Part shown: in pieces, positions 1 through 7,636 of the stretch | Numbering within the stretch: the first letter of the stretch is position 1 | Layout: every line of letters begins with the position of its first letter | Program-made: the position numbers and the translations under genes | NCBI GenBank assembly: GCA_004283055.1 | Contig: SHLP01000026.1 | Coordinates: 1 to 35,258, forward strand | DNA: 35,258 nucleotides | From: Deltaproteobacteria bacterium | GTDB lineage: Bacteria > Myxococcota_A > Polyangia > Polyangiales > Houyiibacteriaceae | Direction: 5' to 3' | Notes under the pieces: generated by a model | What the model saw: the letters and a program-made list of their open reading frames with translations, nothing else | Databases searched by the model: none | What the model was told of the DNA's origin: nothing

Positions 1-137
1 ATCCACTGATGGTCGTTGGTAGCGTCCGCGAACTTGTCTACGCGATCTTGTTCCACCGTCAGCCAGCCGCTGTAGCCGAGATGCTTTCCGACGGCGCTTT
101 TGAGATCGTGGGGGGATTCGAAGATGGTCTCAGGCAT
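1..137 (-). CDS. MaoC-family dehydratase (enoyl-CoA hydratase-like), N-terminal part
   Basis: Only the first 45 codons lie in the window; the gene runs off the left edge. The translation contains GYSGWLTVEQDRVDKFADAT followed by NDHQWI. This is the N-terminal signature of MaoC/NodN-type hot-dog dehydratases, which hydrate or dehydrate acyl-CoA thioesters in the cytoplasm. The catalytic Asp/His hydratase motif begins at or just beyond the edge, so activity cannot be judged. The ATG at 137 is preferred; an in-frame ATG at 158 would add seven residues. No strong Shine-Dalgarno is seen for either. The gene lies 39 bp downstream of the DUF502 gene on the same strand, so the two may be co-transcribed. 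The family call is good from the N-terminal motif, but the substrate cannot be inferred. Confidence 0.8.
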   Translation of the reverse strand, partial: MPETIFESPHDLKSAVGKHLGYSGWLTVEQDRVDKFADATNDHQW

Positions 138-176
138 TTCGGCAAAGGATACCCCCATTCAGCGCCAGTGCCAGTG

Positions 177-752
177 TCACACCGTCTGGCCGTCGACCAC
201 CGTCTTCGCCGCATTCATGTCGGTCACGCCGCCCGATACGATGAATGCCATGAACTCCGCCCCGTCGGCGTCCAGGAGGTGCACGCGGTCGCGCGGTACC
301 ACGACCAAGTTGCCCGCGAAGTTGTAGGACTCCGGCAGATACACCGACACGTGCCCCGCTAGATGTGGATCCGCGAATCGCTCGTTGGTGAGAAAGCCCA
401 GCACCTTGAGCCCGTGCGGGTTGATCTCGACCGCGACCGGCTGATCGAATTTGCGTTTGCTTCCAACGAACGCTCCAAACAGATCTCTGAGGGAGTTGTA
501 GAGGATCCGAACGAGCGGAACGCGCCGCATCCCCGCCTCCAAGACCGAGATCAGCTTATCGCCGACCACGTTGCCGGCCAGATAGCCAATGAGCGTTATC
601 CCGGCAGCGGTGATCACGATCCCGAGCCCGGGGATTCGCATGTTGAGCCAACGATCGAGCGTCGTCACCGTGAAGACGACGACCCAGACCGTGATGGCAA
701 CCGGTGCGAGGACCAGCAGCCCTTGCGCGAAGCTTCTCGTTAGCGTTCTCAT
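177..752 (-). CDS. DUF502 family membrane protein
   Basis: A protein of about 191 residues matching the DUF502 family, whose function is unknown. The N-terminus is basic (MRTLTRSFAQ), followed by a hydrophobic segment (GLLVLAPVAITVWVVVF). A second hydrophobic segment lies at about residues 40-60 (IPGLGIVITAAGITLIGYLAG). The family-typical region follows (RVPLVRILYNSLRDLFGAF) with a soluble C-terminal half containing FLTNERFADPHLAGHVSVYL and the SYNFAGNLVVVPRD stretch. The ATG at 752 is chosen because it gives the usual family N-terminus; a GTG at 767 would add five residues. It is divergent from the transporter starting at 807, leaving a 54 bp shared promoter region. The family assignment is firm, the function is not known. 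Confidence 0.88.
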   Translation of the reverse strand: MRTLTRSFAQGLLVLAPVAITVWVVVFTVTTLDRWLNMRIPGLGIVITAAGITLIGYLAGNVVGDKLISVLEAGMRRVPLVRILYNSLRDLFGAFVGSKRKFDQPVAVEINPHGLKVLGFLTNERFADPHLAGHVSVYLPESYNFAGNLVVVPRDRVHLLDADGAEFMAFIVSGGVTDMNAAKTVVDGQTV

Positions 753-806
753 GCGTTTTTCTATCACCCGCTTGCGCCCCGCGCATTACCAGGCAGAACG
801 CGCGGG

Positions 807-1691
807 GTGCCCGTCCTGTTCCCAAATTGGCATCGCGTCACGCCCGGGGTGCGCCACATGCTGCTGGGCACGCTGTTTTTCAGCGCGATGACGGTGTTCG
901 CAAAGTTCGCAGGCGAACGACTGCCGACCATGGAGCTCGTTCTCGCGCGGGTGCTGGTGACTCTCGTGATGAGCTGGTGGGCAATTCGCCGACTCGGGAT
1001 CAATCCCTGGGGTAACGACAAGAAGCTGCTTCTTCTGCGCGGCTTCGCCGGTTTCATGGGCTTGAGCTGCTACTTCTACGCCATCAATCACCTGCCGCTC
1101 GCCGACGCTACGGTGATCCAATTCTGCAATCCGATGCTCGCAGCGATCATCGCGGCGTTTGCGCTCAAGGAGCGGCTGCGTGGCTTGGATGTTTTCGCGA
1201 CCCTGTTCAGCATGACGGGCGTCGTGCTCGTCGCCCAACCGAGTTTTCTATTCTCGAGCGGTGTGCCCCTGGATCCAATCGCGGTCTTAGTGGGGGTCGT
1301 CGGCGCGATCTTTTCTGCGATCTCCTACGTCGTCATCCGTCGTCTTGGCTCCACCGAACATCACATGGTGGTCGTCCTCTACTTCCCACTCGTCACCGGC
1401 CCCGCTTCCTTGCCGCTGTTGGCCGTCGAAGGCATCGTGCTCCCCCAGGGCATCGAGTGGCTTCTGCTGTTGGGGATTGGCCTCGCAGCCCAGCTCGGCC
1501 AGATCGAGATCACCAAGGGCTTCAAGCTCGAGACGGCCGGCCGCGCGTCTTCTGTCACCTACCTTCAGATCGTTCTCGCGTACACCTGGGGGGTTCTCTT
1601 CTTCGGAGAGTACCCGAACGCGATCAGCATCGTCGGGGCGCTTCTGGTCGTCTTGGGCGTGTTCAGCCTGACTCGGAGCCCTCAGTCCTGA
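807..1691 (+). CDS. EamA/DMT-superfamily transporter
   Basis: A 294-residue inner-membrane protein with about ten hydrophobic segments arranged as two EamA repeats, the usual size and layout of drug/metabolite transporters. The first repeat starts with MLLGTLFFSAMTVFAKFAGE and includes the typical YFYAINHLPLADATVIQF segment and an Ala/Gly/Val-rich helix ending FALKERL. The second repeat ends with VLAYTWGVLFFGEYPNAISI and GALLVVLGVF. Relatives export amino acids, nucleotides or other small metabolites; the substrate here cannot be read from sequence. The start is GTG 807; ATG 858 inside the first helix is a shorter alternative. Its 3' end overlaps the convergent gene by 10 bp (1682-1691), so no terminator fits between them. 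Confidence 0.88.
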   Translation: MPVLFPNWHRVTPGVRHMLLGTLFFSAMTVFAKFAGERLPTMELVLARVLVTLVMSWWAIRRLGINPWGNDKKLLLLRGFAGFMGLSCYFYAINHLPLADATVIQFCNPMLAAIIAAFALKERLRGLDVFATLFSMTGVVLVAQPSFLFSSGVPLDPIAVLVGVVGAIFSAISYVVIRRLGSTEHHMVVVLYFPLVTGPASLPLLAVEGIVLPQGIEWLLLLGIGLAAQLGQIEITKGFKLETAGRASSVTYLQIVLAYTWGVLFFGEYPNAISIVGALLVVLGVFSLTRSPQS

Positions 1692-2434
1692 AGCAAGGGG
1701 TCGAACAGGCCAGGTTCGACACCAAGTGCTTCGAGGTTTTCGGCGCCTTCGACGTTGCTGATGAACGTCATCGTGCGCCCCCAGCCTTCATGTTGCGTAG
1801 AGACCTTCGCGCCGGTGCCGAGCTCCGTCCAGCCCTCCCAGCTCGTTTCGATGCCGCCGATCGGGATGATCTGCACCCACATGCGCCAGGCCTCGGGCAA
1901 GCCGTCGCCACCGGGAATCCAAAGGTACGCGTCGCCCGGCGTGACGCCGCCCGAGCCGTAACTCACCAGAAGAGCATCGCGTCCGTCGTCTAGCTTCACG
2001 AGCGAGCGTTCGACGCCGGGGTCGAAAAATTTGACGACCGGGTTGAGCCAGAAGGAGTCGTTGATCCAGTACGCGTAGGCTGCGCTGAGCGCTTCCTTCG
2101 CATCATCCCCAGTTTGTTCGGTGCCGGCATGCCACGCCCGGCCTGTTTTGTCCCGAGTCCAAAACAGCGCGCGCGAATCGCCCCAGCGAAGCTCGACGAG
2201 CCCACGTTCACGATCCCAGACGTAGTGGTGCCGCTCGAAGAATGACCATCGCACGGCTCCGGTTCGGTCCCAGGCGTCCTTTTGCACGGCCGCCTCCATC
2301 GATCGCGCCAGCGCGTCGGCTTCGGGCCCGGGCTCGCCGTCGGGCCTCGGCTCATCGAGCGAGTAGCCGAGTGCGACCAAGCCAACGAGCCCAACGATGA
2401 GAATCGCGGCTAGGATCTTGAACGCGCGCATCAT
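1682..2434 (-). CDS. membrane-anchored protein of unknown function
   Basis: A 250-residue protein I do not recognise. A single hydrophobic N-terminal segment (ILAAILIVGLVGLVALGY) follows the start and looks like an uncleaved anchor or signal peptide. The rest is soluble and probably periplasmic. It is rich in Trp and aromatics, with motifs such as RWSFFERHHYVWDRERGLVE and WINDSFWLNPVVKFFDPG, and has no cysteines visible. This resembles conserved hypothetical proteins with a lipocalin- or LolA-like beta-rich body, but that is only an impression. It is convergent with the DMT transporter, overlapping it by 10 bp, and divergent from the Cld-like gene with 47 bp between starts. The coding call rests on its length, codon pattern and coherent N-terminal anchor. 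Confidence 0.8.
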   Translation of the reverse strand: MMRAFKILAAILIVGLVGLVALGYSLDEPRPDGEPGPEADALARSMEAAVQKDAWDRTGAVRWSFFERHHYVWDRERGLVELRWGDSRALFWTRDKTGRAWHAGTEQTGDDAKEALSAAYAYWINDSFWLNPVVKFFDPGVERSLVKLDDGRDALLVSYGSGGVTPGDAYLWIPGGDGLPEAWRMWVQIIPIGGIETSWEGWTELGTGAKVSTQHEGWGRTMTFISNVEGAENLEALGVEPGLFDPLLQD

Positions 2435-2481
2435 GAGAACGGAACCGAGCCTACACTGTGCAGGAGGGGGGTAAAAGCGCT

Positions 2482-3267
2482 ATGAGTCTTTTCATGGCCC
2501 ATTCGCACGGACAACACGGCGGCGCACAAGCCGGTTCTCCCACGATCGACACGCGCGAGCGGGGTGCGCCCAAGGACGGCGAGCCTCAGCTCATGGATCG
2601 CCGGCTGTTCATGCAGCTGTTGGTGTTCCAGGTTCCGACCGGCACGTCCATCGCCGCCAACCAAGACGCGTTGCTCTCGGCCTTGAAAGAGGCGGACATC
2701 CCTGCGGTGGTATACGCCGACGCCAACGACCCCCGCGGTGTGGCTCTACTCACCTTCGGCGAGGATCCCGCGGTATTCGTCGATTCGGTCCGTCCGTTGT
2801 TCGAAGCGGCGCCCCTGCGTGACTGGGCGCTTCGCCCCGAGCTCACGATGATCGGCCGCACATATAGCAGCGGCTACGAGAAGGACCTCGAGTTTTGGCT
2901 GCTCGATCGCCCTAGGCAGACGGTCCTCAACCCCGACTGGAATTGGGCGGTCTGGTATCCGCTCCGTCGCACCGGGGCATTCGAGCAGCTCGAAGGAAGA
3001 GAGAAGGGCGGCATTCTTCGCGAGCATGCCACGATCGGGCGGGCGTACGGCGACCAGGACCTCGCACACGATGTGCGCCTCGCCTGTCACGGGCTCGACG
3101 CCAACGACAATGAATTCCTCATTGGTTTGATCGGGTCGACGCTTCATCCGCTCTCGCACGTCGTTCAGTCGATGCGGGGCACAGTGCAGACCTCCCAGTA
3201 CATTCAGCACATGGGGCCATTTTTCGTCGGGCGTGCGATCGGCCGTCATGCGGGCCGCCAGAAGTGA
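2482..3267 (+). CDS. chlorite dismutase/HemQ-family heme protein
   Basis: A 261-residue protein of the chlorite dismutase-like family (Cld, coproheme decarboxylase HemQ and relatives), which bind heme b or coproheme. Visible hallmarks are WAVWYPLRRTGAFEQL (about 157-170), REHATIGRAYG (180-190) with H182 as the likely proximal heme ligand, and the C-terminal GPFFVGRAIG motif. The stretch between H182 and GLD is about two residues longer than in HemQ, so the distal residue (Gln in HemQ, Arg in true Cld) cannot be assigned by eye. Residues 7-14 (HSHGQHGG) form an unusual His-rich leader. ATG 2482 is chosen over GTG 2458 because a GGAGGGGGG tract ends 10 bases before it. aroC starts 6 bp downstream, suggesting co-transcription. 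Chlorite detoxification versus a heme-biosynthetic role is unresolved. Confidence 0.78.
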   Translation: MSLFMAHSHGQHGGAQAGSPTIDTRERGAPKDGEPQLMDRRLFMQLLVFQVPTGTSIAANQDALLSALKEADIPAVVYADANDPRGVALLTFGEDPAVFVDSVRPLFEAAPLRDWALRPELTMIGRTYSSGYEKDLEFWLLDRPRQTVLNPDWNWAVWYPLRRTGAFEQLEGREKGGILREHATIGRAYGDQDLAHDVRLACHGLDANDNEFLIGLIGSTLHPLSHVVQSMRGTVQTSQYIQHMGPFFVGRAIGRHAGRQK

Positions 3268-3273
3268 GACCGC

Positions 3274-4374
3274 ATGCCTGGTAGTACGTTCGGTCGTCTT
3301 TTCCGCGTGACCACCGCGGGTGAAAGCCACGGCCCAGCCAACGTGGTCGTCATTGACGGCTGTCCTTCGGGGCTTCCGCTCTCCGAAGAAGACCTCATCC
3401 CGGACCTCGAGCGCCGACGCCCTGGCCAAAGCAAGATCGTCACGCAGCGCAAAGAGCCGGACAGCCCGGAGATCCTCTCCGGCGTGTTCGAAGGCGAGAC
3501 GACGGGGACGCCTATTGCGATCATCGTCCGAAACAAAGACCAGCGGACCCGAGACTACACGAACATCAAGGACGTGTACCGTCCGGGTCATGCCGACTAC
3601 ACCTTCGACGCGAAATTCGGTCGTCGTGATTATCGAGGCGGCGGACGTAGCAGCGCGCGCGAGACCGTGGCCCGCGTGGCGGCCGGCGCCGTGGCAAAAA
3701 AACTCATTGCAGAGGCGTTCGGTGGGGAGGTCGTCGGCTATGTGACGCAGGTCGGGGATATCCAAGCGACCATTCCCCCTGTAGTTACGCTCGACCAGGT
3801 GGAGCAGCTTCCCGACGGCGAGCCGAACATCGTCCGCTGTCCCGATCCGAAGTCCGCAGTGCGGATGGTCAAGCTCATCGAGAAGATGCGCAAGGACCAG
3901 GACTCGGTCGGAGGCGTTGCGGAGATCGTCGCGCGCAACGTGCCCGCAGGTCTCGGTGAGCCGGTCTTCGACAAGCTCAAGGCTGACCTTGGAAAGGCCT
4001 TGTTTAGTCTGCCAGCGGTGCTCGGCGTCGAGTACGGCGCTGGCTTTGCGGCCGCTGCGGCGCGCGGCAGCGAAAACAATGACGCGTTCGAAACCGACGC
4101 CGAGGGCATCGTCCGAACCCGAAGCAACCGTCACGGCGGCATGCTAGGCGGGATTTCGAGCGGGATGCCGATCGTCGTTCGGGCTGCCGTCAAGCCGACG
4201 AGCAGTCTTCCGCGAAGCCAAGACACCGTCACGTCGACGGGCGATGCGACGACGATTCGAACAACTGGTCGCCACGATCCTTGTCTCTTGCCGCGGTTCA
4301 TTCCGATGGCAGAGGCGATGGTCGCGCTCGTGCTCGCCGATCACTGGCTGCGCTGGCGAGCCATACGACTCTAG
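3274..4374 (+). CDS. aroC: chorismate synthase
   Basis: A 366-residue chorismate synthase, the last step of the shikimate pathway (EPSP to chorismate), acting in the cytoplasm with reduced FMN. Family signatures are all present: TFGRLFRVTTAGESHG at the N-terminus, RRPGQSKIVTQRKEPD, the long RPGHADYTFDAKFG / RDYRGGGRSSARETVARVAA block that forms the FMN/EPSP site, and GGISSGMPIVVRAAVKPTSS near the C-terminus. The length is normal. It starts 6 bp after the Cld-like gene and probably shares its transcript. Its TAG stop shares a CTAG tetranucleotide with the stop of the convergent small gene (4371-4374). Confidence 0.97.
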   Translation: MPGSTFGRLFRVTTAGESHGPANVVVIDGCPSGLPLSEEDLIPDLERRRPGQSKIVTQRKEPDSPEILSGVFEGETTGTPIAIIVRNKDQRTRDYTNIKDVYRPGHADYTFDAKFGRRDYRGGGRSSARETVARVAAGAVAKKLIAEAFGGEVVGYVTQVGDIQATIPPVVTLDQVEQLPDGEPNIVRCPDPKSAVRMVKLIEKMRKDQDSVGGVAEIVARNVPAGLGEPVFDKLKADLGKALFSLPAVLGVEYGAGFAAAAARGSENNDAFETDAEGIVRTRSNRHGGMLGGISSGMPIVVRAAVKPTSSLPRSQDTVTSTGDATTIRTTGRHDPCLLPRFIPMAEAMVALVLADHWLRWRAIRL

Positions 4375-4616
4375 CGCGCGAAGTTCCAGGCGATGATCGC
4401 GATGGCGGCGGTGACGAGGATCGCGGTCCACAGGAGGCTACCGCCTTTGCCGTCTTTGGCGCCGTCCGAATCAGAGCCGACGGCTCGCCGAAACCCGCCA
4501 ACCATGTTGCCCATGACGCCCGTGGTTTGTCCGCCAACCGTATTGCGCGAGGGGCCGTGACCCTTCTTCGCTCGCTTCTTCGTGTTGGCGCTCTTTTTCT
4601 GATAACGCTTCGACAT
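4371..4616 (-). CDS. small basic protein with a C-terminal membrane segment
   Basis: An 81-residue protein of unknown function. The N-terminal third is very basic (MSKRYQKKSANTKKRAKKGH). A Gly-rich linker with GGQTTGVMGNMVGGFRRAVG and an acidic/basic DSDGAKDGKGG patch follows. The last 20 residues form one transmembrane helix (LLWTAILVTAAIAIIAWNF) ending in AR. This is the layout of a tail-anchored protein with a cytoplasmic basic domain that could contact nucleic acid or lipid head groups. The ATG at 4616 starts 10 bp after the end of the upstream cytochrome gene, and it appears to be the last gene of that leftward operon. It overlaps the end of aroC by 4 bp. An upstream in-frame extension over the cytochrome gene looks like a shadow and is excluded. 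Confidence 0.72.
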   Translation of the reverse strand: MSKRYQKKSANTKKRAKKGHGPSRNTVGGQTTGVMGNMVGGFRRAVGSDSDGAKDGKGGSLLWTAILVTAAIAIIAWNFAR

Positions 4617-4626
4617 TCGGGCTATC

Positions 4627-6771
4627 CTATCCGGGATCGAGGCTTGCGTGAATTCCTTTTCGCGGAGGTGAGAGGGTGTAGTGCGGTATGGGTTGCCGAT
4701 CCCGACGGCACCTCGGGTGTTCTTGCTCACACGCTGCGAGCAGCTGCGGCTGCGCATCCGGAGCTCGATGGGCGAGCCATCGTTCCCTTGCGGGCGCCGC
4801 CTCGGACCGGCCCAGGCCTTCGAGGGCCAGTGCGCGGCTACGCAGCAAGCTCTCGTCGCGTGGCGCCAGGCGGAGGCCGGCCTCTGCAGCGGATAGCGCA
4901 TTCTCGTCTTCGGAGAGACTCCCATAGGCCCGTGCCAGGTCCCGCCAGGCACGCGGGTCCAGCGGAGAAGCGTCGGCGACCCGTTGATACGCTTTGGCTG
5001 CCGCCTTCCAGCGCCAGGCTCGGGAATATGCGTCCCCTCGGACGCGATCGAGGACAGGACTTGCTCCGATCAACGCCTCGGCGCGTGCGGCAAAGGACGA
5101 TGCTTCGCCGGGCCGACCCTGGGCCGAGGATAGGCGTGCCCGCAGTACGAGAGCCCGAGCGCTCAGAATCTCGGACTTCAGCTCGCGCGCCAGGCGCAAT
5201 GCGCGCTCGATGCTCGGTTTAGCGAGGTGTGCGTGTTCTTGCTTGGCATGCAGGTGCGCGAGGGCCTGCGTGAGCAGCCGCTCGACCGACGCTCGCCCAG
5301 CCCCGCCCGTCGCCTGATGCTCGCTCGCTCCCGCCCCCATCCAAACCGTTGCGGCGCCCAGCTCGGTGACTGGCTGATCCAGACATGGATCGAGAGCGAC
5401 CTTGCCACGTTGCTCGGCGCCGCGCGCGAACCGGACGCCTCGCTCGCTGCGGCTAGCTTCACACGCCAAGGCCTGAAAGCGAAGGCTGTGCTTACGGTGT
5501 AACAGGCGCACGTCGACCCGCAGCGGAAGCTCGAGCGCACGGGGAAGCGTCATCGAGTAGCGGACGGCCTGCGCATCGTGTGCCGGCAAAGTGCGGTCGA
5601 ACGCCAGAGCGGAAAATCGATGAACTCGATGCAAGATCTCGGGCGCGGACTCCGCATCGAGGAGCGTCGCACGCAGCATGAACACATCGTCCTTGCCGTC
5701 CTCGGTCGGGCGCGAAAGCCCGAGCAGCGTGCCGGAGGCATCACGAACCTCGACCTCGACCCACACGTCCTGCATGTCGCGTGCTCCGCCCGGGAACCGG
5801 TGGCCCGCGCCTCTGTTTTCGAGAAGCACGTCGAAGATGAGCCGCTCCGCGCCGCGGAGCCTCGATTCTTCGGGGAGAAGATAGCGCCGCCGGCCGGCGC
5901 GCACGGCCCCGACGTCTACGATCACCGCACCCTGGAGCTGTTCGATGGCCTGTCTAGCCTGCCTCGGGTCCGGCAACTGGGCGGCCATCGTCGTGTGAGA
6001 TGCGGCCCAGCGATGACTGCGGACCGTTCCGTCGTGGGCGACCGCCATCTCAGTATCGGAGGCCAACTCCGGCGCCATGTGGCAGCCCTGACAGCTATTC
6101 TCCTCGACCTCGACAATCTGGTCCTGCGCCGAGCCCGCGAACGCCGAGGACGCCCAGTCGCCCAAGTCGTCGATTCCGGGGAGATGGTTCTCGTTTCCGA
6201 TTGCGGGGCCTGAAAAGGAGCGGTGACATGAGCCGCAGAGCGCCGCTGTACGGAGCGGCTTCATGGTGAGCCGCGCGCGGTGCGCCTCGATCTCCTCGGG
6301 GTTTGCCGGGTCAGGAAGTACGACGGCCTGGTCGGTCAGTGAGAAGCTCGCGTTGCCGTCGGGCCGCGTAGACTCGACGCTGTGGCAGACCAGGCAGGTG
6401 ATGCCGGCGTACGCGAGGTCGTTGTCCGGCGTGACGCCGTGGTCGATGTCGCCCGAGATCAGGAGGAGCGGGTCGTGGCAGCCGGCGCAGAACCGGCTTT
6501 CGCGCTCGCCCCGCTCCTTGCGGAACTGATCGATGCTCGCACGGTACCAGGGGTTGTCGAACGACGCGTAGGCGTGGGCGCTGTTCGTCCAGTGAGACGC
6601 CACGTCGGAGTGGCAGTCCACACAATCATCGGTCGTAGCGAGCCTCGTGAGATCCAAGGCCGGAGCGCTCAGGAGCGATGGGCTCGCGGCCTGCCCGGTG
6701 GAGCGGAGCGGCTCCGGCGCGCGAGAGCAGCCTCCGATCCATATCAACGCCATGATGAGCCAGCGGGTCAT
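4627..6771 (-). CDS. pentaheme c-type cytochrome lipoprotein with C-terminal TPRs
   Basis: A 714-residue exported protein. The signal peptide ends in a lipobox (WIGGC, Cys15), so it is probably a lipoprotein on the periplasmic face. Five CxxCH heme-binding motifs follow: CVDCH (50-54), CAGCH (95-99), CLVCH (126-130), CGSCH (179-183) and CQGCH (227-231), as in cytochrome c554-like multiheme proteins. Residues ~280-450 form a beta-rich region with GHRFPGGARDMQDVWVEVEV. The last ~220 residues are Ala/Leu-rich helical repeats with TPR character (WRWKAAAKAYQRVADASPLD). It probably passes electrons in the periplasm or scaffolds a redox complex; no substrate is evident. It starts 43 bp after mlaE and is followed 10 bp later by the small tail-anchored gene. 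A related but octaheme protein is encoded at 22959-25241. Confidence 0.88.
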   Translation of the reverse strand: MTRWLIMALIWIGGCSRAPEPLRSTGQAASPSLLSAPALDLTRLATTDDCVDCHSDVASHWTNSAHAYASFDNPWYRASIDQFRKERGERESRFCAGCHDPLLLISGDIDHGVTPDNDLAYAGITCLVCHSVESTRPDGNASFSLTDQAVVLPDPANPEEIEAHRARLTMKPLRTAALCGSCHRSFSGPAIGNENHLPGIDDLGDWASSAFAGSAQDQIVEVEENSCQGCHMAPELASDTEMAVAHDGTVRSHRWAASHTTMAAQLPDPRQARQAIEQLQGAVIVDVGAVRAGRRRYLLPEESRLRGAERLIFDVLLENRGAGHRFPGGARDMQDVWVEVEVRDASGTLLGLSRPTEDGKDDVFMLRATLLDAESAPEILHRVHRFSALAFDRTLPAHDAQAVRYSMTLPRALELPLRVDVRLLHRKHSLRFQALACEASRSERGVRFARGAEQRGKVALDPCLDQPVTELGAATVWMGAGASEHQATGGAGRASVERLLTQALAHLHAKQEHAHLAKPSIERALRLARELKSEILSARALVLRARLSSAQGRPGEASSFAARAEALIGASPVLDRVRGDAYSRAWRWKAAAKAYQRVADASPLDPRAWRDLARAYGSLSEDENALSAAEAGLRLAPRDESLLRSRALALEGLGRSEAAPARERWLAHRAPDAQPQLLAACEQEHPRCRRDRQPIPHYTLSPPRKGIHASLDPG

Positions 6772-6814
6772 ATCGTCTGAGACGTTCGACGTTCCCTTTC
6801 GGATCTGATTCGGC

Positions 6815-7636
6815 TCAGAGGGTGCCGAAGCTGACGAAAATCTGCGTGAGGAGAGCGTCCGCCATCAAGATGCTAATCGAGACCACCACGACCGAGCGGG
6901 TCGTCGAGCGGCCGACGCCCTCGGTGCCGCCGCGGGTTTGAAGGCCGAAATGGCAGCCCAGAACCGCGATCAGGAAGCCGAAAAATGGGGTCTTGGAGAC
7001 GCCGCTGATGAAATCGTTGATTCTGAGGGAGTCGAGCGCGGTCGAAAAGAAGAACTCCATCGGAATCCCGTACGACAGCGCCGCGACGAGCATCGAGCTG
7101 AACATCCCGAGAATGAACGCGACGAATGTGATCAACGGCATGATCACGACGCAGGCGACTAGGCGCGGCACGACGAGCTTGCGAATCGGGTCCGCCCCCA
7201 GGGCTCGGATGGCGTCGACTTGCTCGGTCACCGTCATCGAGCCGAGCTCTGCGGCGATTCCGGCTGCGATGCGGCTGCCCACGACGAGCGCCGTCAGCGA
7301 AGGCGCGAGCTCGCGAGCCTCGGAAACCGCGATCACGCGGCCAAGGGTGTCTTTTGCGCCGAAGGCCTCCATCGACACCGCGAATTGAATGGTCATGACG
7401 ATCCCGACGAAGATCGCCGTCGCCGCCGCGATCGCCAGGCTCCGGACGCCGAGCTGCTCGAGCTGGTAGATGAACTCGTTGGTGTCGAAGCGCGTCGTGA
7501 ACATCGCGCGAAGCGTACGCCCGGCGAGAAGGGTCGAGGCGCCCACCTCCTCGACGAATTTTCGAAGACGCCGGATTTGATAGTCGGCCCAGGTGGTGAA
7601 GTTGCGAGGCCTGGTCGACGGTGATGCAGAGGTCAC
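6815..7636 (-). CDS. mlaE: MlaE/YrbE-type ABC transporter permease
   Basis: A 273-residue inner-membrane permease of the MlaE family, the membrane subunit of phospholipid or lipid transport systems (MlaFEDB in E. coli). The core signature is clear: ARELAPSLTALVVGSRIAAG, then AAELGSMTVTEQVDAIRALG, then ADPIRKLVVPRLVA. About five hydrophobic segments follow the usual N-terminal amphipathic region. The GTG start overlaps the stop of the upstream lipoprotein gene (GTGA, 7633-7636), so the two are translationally coupled. Partner genes for the ATPase (mlaF) and MCE substrate-binding protein (mlaD) are absent on both sides; the next gene downstream is a cytochrome. The subunits may be encoded elsewhere. 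The family call is firm, the cargo unknown. Confidence 0.92.
   Translation of the reverse strand: MTSASPSTRPRNFTTWADYQIRRLRKFVEEVGASTLLAGRTLRAMFTTRFDTNEFIYQLEQLGVRSLAIAAATAIFVGIVMTIQFAVSMEAFGAKDTLGRVIAVSEARELAPSLTALVVGSRIAAGIAAELGSMTVTEQVDAIRALGADPIRKLVVPRLVACVVIMPLITFVAFILGMFSSMLVAALSYGIPMEFFFSTALDSLRINDFISGVSKTPFFGFLIAVLGCHFGLQTRGGTEGVGRSTTRSVVVVSISILMADALLTQIFVSFGTL

Noticed and set aside
2746-4134. Long minus-strand reading frame (462 codons) opposite aroC and the Cld-like gene.
   Set aside because: It lies antisense to two genes with clear families and shows no recognisable domain; long antisense frames are common in GC-rich coding DNA.
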